From: Candidatus Magasanikiibacteriota bacterium
GTDB lineage: Bacteria > Patescibacteriota > Patescibacteriia > Magasanikbacterales > UBA922
Length of the DNA stretch: 5,046 nt
Direction of reading: 5' to 3'
Assembly: GCA_023246565.1 (NCBI GenBank)
Contig: JAHFIE010000061.1
Coordinates: 1 to 5,046, forward strand
In this document: one piece after another, positions 1 to 5,046 of the stretch
How the letters are laid out: every line of letters starts with the position of its first letter
Numbering within the stretch: the stretch's first letter is position 1
Program-made: the position numbers and the translations under genes
The notes under the pieces: model-generated
What the model was told of the DNA's origin: nothing
The model's database searches: none
The model's input: the letters and a program-made list of their open reading frames with translations, nothing else

Positions 1-1705
1 TTAGAAGATCAGTAACCGTGTACCATCGACCATAGACTTTTCGTGCCCACTCCGGACCATTGGGGCCATCAATTTTTTGGCCGGTTCGATCATTTGCCAT
101 GGGGAAAATCGTAATTTGTAAAAATGAAATACCATGGGAAAATCTCCAGTCTATTCCATAATCCGGTGGTTTACCAAAATCAAAGACATCATCATTTTTA
201 ACTATTTTTCCATCGATCGCATAATTATTGAGCTTTTTAAAACCGCCCTTGGCCTCCCAGTCACTCACTGACGATGCCGGTGGGGTAAAGGTTGCTCCAC
301 TGTATTTTTTTCCTGACAAAAGAAAATCACGTCGAGCATTAACTGGTTTATTATTATACGCATAATTTTCATCATCACCAATAGCATGGAGCTTACCTCC
401 GGATTCTTTGTGAGCAAATGACCAGAGAAGACATTGGTCAAGACCTAATTTTTCACTCACTGAAATAATATTGTCATCACTCAATGTGGCATTGCTCCCG
501 GTTGTGTTGTAGTGAAAGTTAGGATCTTTTATGAATGTTCCATCAGCTAACATATTCTTAATGTATACAGAAAAATCTTTTGGTTGAATAAACGCAACGC
601 CAATACCTTTGAATGAAACAAGGGTTGGATTGATGGTGTAGAGAATAACATAAGATCCAACACCGAGCATTAAACCAGTAATCGCGCGCGCAAGTTGTTG
701 TTTTGCTTCACTGATATTTTCACCACCCGCGTTGGGTAATGCCCAGCGCAACCCTGCGGACATGATAAAAAAAGTACAAACAATACCCAAAATAACAATA
801 CCATATCGGTAGATCCCGACAATATATTCGGAAAAAAATGGTTTGTGGAGATAAATCGTCCCATCAATACTTGATTCAAAATCTTCGGGGGAGAAGTCAG
901 AAAAATTAAGTCCGGGAATTCTAATTTTTAATCGTGGTTTTTGCAAGAGTTCTTTGATTTCATCTTGGGTTAATGGTTGTTGGTCAGCATTTATTGAATT
1001 CCAGACCGTAGCATTGGCTGTCGAATCAGCATTCGTGAATGGTTTTGCTGCTTGTCCTACACCGGATTTTCCATAAGCCTTTGAAGCAATCATTTGTAAA
1101 ATTACTTTTTGTCCTGCTTCATTGGGATGAAGATAATCTGAGCCCACATAATATTCTTTTTTTTGCTTGTCTTGTCCATCATTAAAAACACTATAAATAT
1201 CAATAAAAATATCTACCTTGGAATTTTTTGCTATCCATGCATTGTTGGCTTTAATGTTTTCAGCCCATTCTGGAGTCCAACTACCAAAACCTTTGAATGG
1301 TTGAGCACCTACCACAATCACCCGGAGCTTGTCTTGTTTTGCTTGATTTAAAATTTTGGTGAGTGTTGCTTGGGCACTGCTCAAACCACTGTCTGAATTC
1401 AATCCATTTAGTCCTGCGTAGAGGATAAGATCAGTGTATCCCTTTCCTTTTACTTGTCCTTCGAATTGTTCAAGGAAATACGTAACAAACTTGTTTTTTT
1501 CTGCGAAACAATTGAAGGTGGTATCGGGAATTTTAGCTTTCAGTTCAGAGTCTAGATTATATTTGTCACAGAAATCAGCAAACGAAGACGAACCAATCAG
1601 GGCAGTTTTTTTTGTATTTTCAGTTTTTACTGGTTTAGCAACCATAAACGAGCCAACCATGATAACAAGGCTGCTGATCCAAAAAATAGTTTGGTTTGGT
1701 TTCAT
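1..1705 (-). CDS. SGNH/GDSL hydrolase - two-helix pilin-like module - lytic transglycosylase-like fusion protein (C-terminus cut by window edge)
   Basis: The frame is open from ATG at 1705 to the left edge, giving 568 residues with no stop in the window. Residues 7-24 are a hydrophobic signal peptide or anchor. Residues 33-209 look like an SGNH hydrolase: block I is GSSS (38-41, Ser40 the likely nucleophile, the usual Asp replaced by Ser), block III is GLNG (98-101), and block V is SDYLHP with Asp190 and His193. Residues 244-375 are a two-helix membrane module (helices about 294-318 and 336-358) closely matching one in the upstream neighbour. Residues 412-568 contain AHKESGG, with Glu434 the expected catalytic acid of a lytic transglycosylase/lysozyme fold, and SFLQIT (527-532) resembling the GLMQ motif. 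The family would predict ester hydrolysis at the N-terminus and cleavage of peptidoglycan glycan strands at the C-terminus; the real substrates are unknown. The ATG lies one base after the previous stop, and no ATG, GTG or TTG occurs between it and the upstream in-frame stop at 1733-1735, so this start is secure and translation is probably coupled. A GAGGA-like sequence sits about 14 bases upstream, too far for a good ribosome site. The SGNH call is firm; the transglycosylase call is less so because the two motifs are about 95 residues apart. Confidence 0.82.
   Translation of the reverse strand, partial: MKPNQTIFWISSLVIMVGSFMVAKPVKTENTKKTALIGSSSFADFCDKYNLDSELKAKIPDTTFNCFAEKNKFVTYFLEQFEGQVKGKGYTDLILYAGLNGLNSDSGLSSAQATLTKILNQAKQDKLRVIVVGAQPFKGFGSWTPEWAENIKANNAWIAKNSKVDIFIDIYSVFNDGQDKQKKEYYVGSDYLHPNEAGQKVILQMIASKAYGKSGVGQAAKPFTNADSTANATVWNSINADQQPLTQDEIKELLQKPRLKIRIPGLNFSDFSPEDFESSIDGTIYLHKPFFSEYIVGIYRYGIVILGIVCTFFIMSAGLRWALPNAGGENISEAKQQLARAITGLMLGVGSYVILYTINPTLVSFKGIGVAFIQPKDFSVYIKNMLADGTFIKDPNFHYNTTGSNATLSDDNIISVSEKLGLDQCLLWSFAHKESGGKLHAIGDDENYAYNNKPVNARRDFLLSGKKYSGATFTPPASSVSDWEAKGGFKKLNNYAIDGKIVKNDDVFDFGKPPDYGIDWRFSHGISFLQITIFPMANDRTGQKIDGPNGPEWARKVYGRWYTVTDLL
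581..976 (-). other. Shared two-helix VirB2/TrbC pilin-like module, copy in the SGNH fusion protein
   Basis: This segment encodes residues 244-375. It opens with PLTQDE, then LQKP and IPGLNFS, then helix 1, a cytoplasmic loop starting WALPNAGGE and containing Lys and Arg, helix 2 ending in ILYTINP, and a final FIQP. About 67 of 132 residues match the copy in the upstream gene by hand alignment, with a single one-residue gap. The two helices, the charged loop and TINP resemble pilin-like proteins of Patescibacteria type IV secretion loci. The relation to VirB2 is an inference from fold plan and motif, not from a search. Confidence 0.65.
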
Positions 1706-1706
1706 A

Positions 1707-3884
1707 TTAGATACATGATTCCTCGCTCCAATTTATGGAATTTTTCATGGCAACACACTGGTTGTTCGGGACATTAATGAATTTGGTTTGTTCATTTTCA
1801 ATAATTTGACAACATCCAGCTGCGCCAACTGCTTTTGGTTTTGGAGATTTTTGGTTTAAGGTGTCAAACGTACTTACGGTATAGGTTTTAATACAACGGC
1901 CGTTTACATAATTATTATTTTTGCGATGTTTATCAGGGTCAAGACCAATTTTTTTCCAATCAAAATTACGAGGGTCACCATGGCCAGCGCTTGGATTACC
2001 ATAGAGAATTTGGCAATGAGCAATAATGTGCTCATCATTTTTTCGAATGCCGGTTTTTTGCGTTAAAATAGAAATGATTTGATTGAGTGATTCATATTGT
2101 TCAGGAGTGTAACTACATATCGCGCTACATTCTTTATCATTTACGCATTTGCCTGATTGATTACATCCTTTAGGAATTTGTAGATCAATACCAACTGACC
2201 AGGGGTTCGCAATACTACCAGCATGAGCAGCTCGCCGTCGGATGTCTACATTTTGAGCAATTTTTCCATCCCGTTGAACAACAAAATGCGTTGATAGTCC
2301 TCTGGCAGTTAAAACTCCGGTTGTGTCACCAATAGCACCCTCGTGGATTACCAGATATTTTACTGAACTTAAATCGCGATTACCACAGGAATAGGGTTCT
2401 GAACGAGCAAAATCCGCGACCCCGATAATTCCTTGTGATGGTAATTTTTTACCCGTGCAGGGTGATGGTTTTACACCACTCGTGGCTGCTTTTTCAGCTG
2501 TGTGTTCTGCTGAACCATCACCTTCGGGTTGAATAAATAAGACATGAAGATTTCTAAATTGGACCAGTTCAGGATTGATCGTAAAAAGAATCGTATACGA
2601 AGTGACTGCAATAATTAAACCACTGACTGATGAAACCATGATTTTTTTGGCGTTTGACCTCCGTTCACCGCTTACATCGGGTAATGCCCATTGCAAGCCA
2701 GCAATCATGAGACGTACCGTAGAAACAATCCCGGCAATAACCACTAAATATTTATAGAGGGCGGCAACGTATTCACCCAAGTGAGGAATACCAAGATACG
2801 CAACACCGTCTTTACCTTCGCTTTTTAGATTTTCCACGGAAATGTCAGAAAAATTTAAACCAGGAATTTTAATCCGAGGGGTTGGTTTTTGAAGAAATTT
2901 TTGTAATTCTTCATTCGTGAGCGGAATATTTTTTGCTGCTGTCCAGGCAGAGGCACCAGTGGCTGGATTTCCATTTGGGTTTGTTTTTGGTTTTTGGGGC
3001 GTAACAGGTATGCCAGTCAGGATGAATGTTGAGGAAATCGGGTAATGGTCAGATGTGGAACCTGCACTCGTGATGAGACTGGAATCTGATATTGTGAGCG
3101 CATTTTTTGAGCCAAATAAATAGTCAATTCTTTCATCAAGTGTAGGCGAACCAACTTGTGTGCAACCCGAGGAATTTTGTAAATCAAGCCAGGTTTTTTT
3201 ATTTTTTGGTACCAGTGTAGTAAATGACGGAGTAGTATCTGTTCCAATAATGAATCCACTACTAAAAATATTAACAGGATCTTTTGAACATTCGTTGAAA
3301 TCACCGCCAACAATGGTTGGAAGATTTTCTTGAACTCCCTTGTTATATAATTCAGTAATTTGTTCTTTCCGGATAGTTTTATGAAATCGTTCAATATGCG
3401 TATTGTATACAACAATTTCATGATTATCCGGTAAAACTAATTGCGCACGTTGGTATACCCTATCAGCACCATTATTATCTTGATTACTAAAAGCCGCACC
3501 GCTCTTACTTTTGATTTTTATTGTTGGCTTTACAAGGATAAAAATCCTTTGATAATGAAAACCAGTCATTCCAAGCATACTTGGAATGACTGAACTTTGG
3601 TTATCTTTAATTTTACAAGTTCCTTTTGTTGATCCAGTATCTGCTACTTCTTGGAGAAAAATAATATCAGCATTTGTTTGTTTAAGAACATCGATCGTTT
3701 TATTTAAATTGTATGACCCCTCATCCATTGGCGCTGAACAGCCTCCTTGAATATTGTAACTAACTACCTTAAGACTAACACCAACTGATGGTATTGATCC
3801 TGTAGAAGCATTTACAGATGTGAGTAAAAAAAAACTAATGAGACTTGTAGTGAGTATGATTTTTATTTTGTATTTTTTTAGCAC
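1707..3884 (-). CDS. Secreted EEP (DNase I-like) hydrolase - two-helix pilin-like module - N-acetylmuramoyl-L-alanine amidase fusion protein
   Basis: This is a 725-residue protein. Residues 1-26 are a signal peptide with a plausible cleavage site after VNA. Residues 37-290 are an endonuclease/exonuclease/phosphatase domain with the full catalytic set: Asn44 (SYNIQGG), Glu79 (FLQEV), His163 (YNTHIE), Asp195 and Asn197 (GGDFNE), Asp254 (ERIDYLF), and Asp279/His280 (SDHYP). Such enzymes cut phosphodiester or phosphomonoester bonds in DNA, RNA, phospholipids or sphingomyelin; sequence alone does not settle which. A Pro/Asn/Lys linker (about 292-320) leads to a two-helix module (321-453; helices about 372-396 and 416-437). 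Residues 485-645 are an Amidase_2/PGRP zinc amidase: His514 (VIHE), STHF (531-534), AAHAG, SVGIDLQ and IIAHC with His623; His635 or Asp637 in GHGDP would be the third zinc ligand. It should cut the muramoyl-L-alanine bond of peptidoglycan. The amidase carries a Cys-rich insertion (574-590) and is followed by a Cys-rich tail (664-725). The start is GTG, 9 bases after the previous stop; the preceding stop is in the same frame and no other start fits the signal peptide. No clear Shine-Dalgarno sequence is visible. The two enzyme domains are confident; the combined role is not known. Confidence 0.9.
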   Translation of the reverse strand: MLKKYKIKIILTTSLISFFLLTSVNASTGSIPSVGVSLKVVSYNIQGGCSAPMDEGSYNLNKTIDVLKQTNADIIFLQEVADTGSTKGTCKIKDNQSSVIPSMLGMTGFHYQRIFILVKPTIKIKSKSGAAFSNQDNNGADRVYQRAQLVLPDNHEIVVYNTHIERFHKTIRKEQITELYNKGVQENLPTIVGGDFNECSKDPVNIFSSGFIIGTDTTPSFTTLVPKNKKTWLDLQNSSGCTQVGSPTLDERIDYLFGSKNALTISDSSLITSAGSTSDHYPISSTFILTGIPVTPQKPKTNPNGNPATGASAWTAAKNIPLTNEELQKFLQKPTPRIKIPGLNFSDISVENLKSEGKDGVAYLGIPHLGEYVAALYKYLVVIAGIVSTVRLMIAGLQWALPDVSGERRSNAKKIMVSSVSGLIIAVTSYTILFTINPELVQFRNLHVLFIQPEGDGSAEHTAEKAATSGVKPSPCTGKKLPSQGIIGVADFARSEPYSCGNRDLSSVKYLVIHEGAIGDTTGVLTARGLSTHFVVQRDGKIAQNVDIRRRAAHAGSIANPWSVGIDLQIPKGCNQSGKCVNDKECSAICSYTPEQYESLNQIISILTQKTGIRKNDEHIIAHCQILYGNPSAGHGDPRNFDWKKIGLDPDKHRKNNNYVNGRCIKTYTVSTFDTLNQKSPKPKAVGAAGCCQIIENEQTKFINVPNNQCVAMKNSINWSEESCI
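2526..2924 (-). other. Shared two-helix VirB2/TrbC pilin-like module, copy in the EEP fusion protein
   Basis: This segment encodes residues 321-453 and parallels the copy in the downstream gene: PLTNEE, LQKP, IPGLNFS, helix 1 ending in AGLQWALP, loop DVSGERRSNAKK, helix 2 ending in ILFTINP, then FIQP. The RR...KK loop should be cytoplasmic by the positive-inside rule. With a signal peptide at the N-terminus, both flanking enzyme domains would then be outside the membrane. The DNA differs far more than the protein, so this is an old duplication or shuffled domain and not a recent repeat. Confidence 0.65.
3563..3592. repeat. Perfect 13-bp inverted repeat with 4-nt loop inside the EEP coding region
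   Basis: The left arm is cagtcattccaag (3563-3575), the loop is cata (3576-3579) and the right arm is cttggaatgactg (3580-3592). The arms are exact reverse complements and pairing stops at both outer ends. The segment encodes residues 98-108 (SVIPSMLGMTG) without breaking the frame. There is no T-run after it on either strand, so it is not an intrinsic terminator. The GTCATTCC...GGAATGAC core resembles palindromic repeats dispersed in many bacterial genomes, which is recalled and not tested. Confidence 0.85.
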
Positions 3885-3893
3885 ACTTAAATT

Positions 3894-4535
3894 CTATTTC
3901 AGTAAGTTAAGAACTTTTTCCCATCCCTCAACCGTCTGCGGTGGTTCAATTTGTTTATTATCCACAAAAAAGGTCGGCACAGCTTGAATATTTAAAAGAA
4001 TGGCCAGTGTTTTAACCGTGTCTATGTATGATTGTGTTTTTGCGTCAGAAAGACAGAGCTCGAGATTTTTTGCATCAAGGGGAATTGTTTCCGTAATCAT
4101 TTTAAGAGTTTTTTCTGATAAATTGTCACTATTTGCAAAAGCTAATTGTTTAAATTCAGGAAATTTATTTTGTCGGTGCGCGCACAGGGCGTGCTTTGCT
4201 ACTGGTTCGCTGGGATAGGGGAATTGGGTTACGGGTAAACTTTTCCAAACAACTTTAACAACCTTTGGGTGTTTTGCAATGAGAGCATCGAGAATTTCAG
4301 TTTGTGCTCGACAAGACGGGCAACTAAAATCTTCAAATGCCACAATAGTTTTGGGAGCTCGTTTTATCCCGATCATAATATCGTCAGCTGATACGGGAAT
4401 GGTTAATTCTTTCGTGGTTGTTTGATCTTTTTTCTTCGGGAACAGCGGTTCGTACCGGAGAACTTCAATAAAGAGTGCAACGCCAACGAGCGCAAGCGCC
4501 GGTACAAAGATATAAAGAAGTTTTCTAATGTTCAT
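3894..4535 (-). CDS. Membrane-anchored DsbA-like thioredoxin-fold protein (thiol:disulfide oxidoreductase)
   Basis: This 213-residue protein has an N-terminal membrane anchor (about residues 7-25), a short charged linker, and a thioredoxin-like domain of the DsbA/Thioredoxin_4 type from about residue 45 to 213. The redox motif is CPSC (72-75), preceded by FEDFS as is typical of the family. The conserved cis-proline is Pro187 in AVPTFF. Cys118 and Cys161 lie in the helical insertion and could form a second disulfide. The domain should sit on the outer face of the membrane and form or isomerise disulfides in exported proteins. It lies 9 bases upstream of a secreted protein with 16 cysteines, which is a natural client. 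No DsbB/VKOR-like partner is visible in the window. The ATG start is 5 bases after the preceding stop and gives the complete anchor; no Shine-Dalgarno sequence is evident. The family call is strong, but whether the protein acts as oxidase or isomerase cannot be told. Confidence 0.9.
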   Translation of the reverse strand: MNIRKLLYIFVPALALVGVALFIEVLRYEPLFPKKKDQTTTKELTIPVSADDIMIGIKRAPKTIVAFEDFSCPSCRAQTEILDALIAKHPKVVKVVWKSLPVTQFPYPSEPVAKHALCAHRQNKFPEFKQLAFANSDNLSEKTLKMITETIPLDAKNLELCLSDAKTQSYIDTVKTLAILLNIQAVPTFFVDNKQIEPPQTVEGWEKVLNLLK

Positions 4536-4540
4536 AATTT

Positions 4541-5046
4541 TTAAATAGTCACTTTAAACATCCCTGCTTCTGTTTTGTCCGTAAAATACAAGGTATGCCC
4601 ATCTTCGCCTATAGTTATCGTATCAATAGTGTGTTGCTGGCCAAGAGGAATTTCAGTTTTTAAACCAGTATTCGTATCAATTTTATATAATTTGTCCGGT
4701 GTTGTGTTCGCGAGTGCTGGAGCAAAACCAGAACCAGTATCCAGTTGTTCGGGAACGCCACAATATACAAAACGGTCATCACTCATGGCGCATTTACTGG
4801 CCCACGTATTGAGGTTTAAGGGTTTACGATTGGCCCCGACCGAGTTTGGCGTGGCATCAACGATCCATAATTCTGGTTTAAAGTCACTGTTCGCGCTGTA
4901 TACACTGTGGAGTAATTTAGTACCTTGTTTTGACCATTGGGTTTGCAAACCACGACCTTCAACGACGAGCCCACGAAAATTTTCTTTATTGAGTCCTACC
5001 ATCAAAACTTGTTGTCGGTCATCACCCAAAGGTTCACCGGTGTTTG
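4541..5046 (-). CDS. TolB/WD40-like beta-propeller protein, C-terminal part (N-terminus beyond window edge)
   Basis: The frame is open to the right edge and ends at TAA (4541-4543), leaving 167 visible residues. No in-frame stop precedes them, and a TTG at 5027-5029 is very unlikely to be the real start. The visible part has propeller-like blades: QTQWSKQGTKLLHS followed by ELWIVDA, then KCAMSDDRFVYCGVP followed by DKLYKIDTNTG, then TIGEDGHTLYFTD at the C-terminus. The pattern (aromatic/Ser, D or K-x-G, hydrophobic strand, then a Tyr- or Trp-rich strand) is that of PD40/TolB-type blades. Two cysteines flank one strand hairpin (visible residues 85 and 95) and could be disulfide-bonded, in keeping with an extracytoplasmic location and the DsbA-like gene just downstream. 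The C-x-x-S-x-D ... YC-x-VP arrangement resembles beta-propeller proteins I associate with Patescibacteria; this is from memory and unchecked. Such propellers normally bind proteins or ligands and are not enzymes. The partner is unknown. Confidence 0.7.
   Translation of the reverse strand, partial: NTGEPLGDDRQQVLMVGLNKENFRGLVVEGRGLQTQWSKQGTKLLHSVYSANSDFKPELWIVDATPNSVGANRKPLNLNTWASKCAMSDDRFVYCGVPEQLDTGSGFAPALANTTPDKLYKIDTNTGLKTEIPLGQQHTIDTITIGEDGHTLYFTDKTEAGMFKVTI

Noticed and set aside
1..3. TAA on the minus strand as the end of the SGNH fusion gene
   Set aside because: It is in a different frame from the coding frame, which is still open at the edge. A frameshift is not needed to explain the sequence.
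684..691. Short alternating CG run
   Set aside because: It is only about 8-9 bases and simply encodes Ala-Arg-Ala in the module, so it is not a convincing structural or regulatory signal.
670..879. Minus-strand frame of 69 codons
   Set aside because: It overlaps the two-helix module of the SGNH fusion in another frame, and only the longer frame shows conserved motifs.
1163..1718. Plus-strand frames of 62 and 94 codons (1163-1351 and 1434-1718)
   Set aside because: They are antisense to the SGNH domain, whose motifs are clear on the minus strand, and they resemble no known protein.
2575..2757. Plus-strand frame of 60 codons
   Set aside because: It is antisense to the membrane module of the EEP fusion, with no ribosome site or family features.
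3017..3421. Minus-strand frame of 134 codons
   Set aside because: It is an alternative frame within the EEP domain, where all catalytic motifs lie in the longer frame.
3563..3592. Hairpin as an intrinsic terminator
   Set aside because: It lies inside an intact reading frame, and neither strand has a T-run right after the stem.
4000..4218. Plus-strand frame of 72 codons
   Set aside because: It is antisense to the DsbA-like gene and has no recognisable features.
5027..5029. TTG as the start of the beta-propeller gene
   Set aside because: The frame stays open to the window edge, there is no signal peptide after the TTG, and the visible part is only the last blades of a propeller.

Overview
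The window is gene-dense. It holds four genes on the minus strand, packed head to tail with gaps of only 5, 9 and 1 bases, so it reads as one segment of an operon transcribed from right to left. The operon continues past both edges: the first gene (right edge) lacks its N-terminus and the last (left edge) lacks its C-terminus. No promoter, terminator, RNA gene, insertion sequence or CRISPR array is visible, and no gene-free stretch is longer than 9 bases.

In transcription order the genes are: (1) the C-terminal end of a TolB/WD40-like beta-propeller protein; (2) a membrane-anchored DsbA-like thioredoxin-fold oxidoreductase with a CPSC active site; (3) a 725-residue secreted protein with an N-terminal endonuclease/exonuclease/phosphatase (EEP, DNase I-like) domain, a central two-helix membrane module and a C-terminal Amidase_2 peptidoglycan amidase followed by a Cys-rich tail; (4) a protein of at least 568 residues with an N-terminal SGNH/GDSL hydrolase domain, the same central two-helix module and a C-terminal lysozyme-like putative lytic transglycosylase.

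The main point of interest is that genes 3 and 4 share the plan [variable secreted hydrolase]-[conserved two-helix module]-[variable peptidoglycan hydrolase]. By hand alignment the module is about 50% identical between them (about 67 of 132 positions), while the flanking domains belong to unrelated folds. The module resembles VirB2/TrbC-type pilin subunits of the type IV secretion-like loci of Patescibacteria/CPR bacteria: two helices, a short charged loop, and a conserved TINP motif after the second helix. The predicted topology puts both enzymes outside the membrane. The DsbA-like protein next door fits the need to oxidise the 16 cysteines of the gene 3 product.

The host is inferred, not proven, to be a Patescibacteria (CPR, Parcubacteria-like) genome. 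The reasons are the AT-rich composition, weak or absent Shine-Dalgarno sequences, very tight gene packing, the pilin-like module, and a beta-propeller of a type I associate with that group. The likely theme is cell-surface or host-contact machinery: peptidoglycan remodelling combined with secreted nuclease/phosphodiesterase and esterase activities, perhaps on a pilus-like or secretion platform. A perfect 13-bp inverted repeat with a 4-nt loop lies inside the EEP coding region and is a second unexplained feature.
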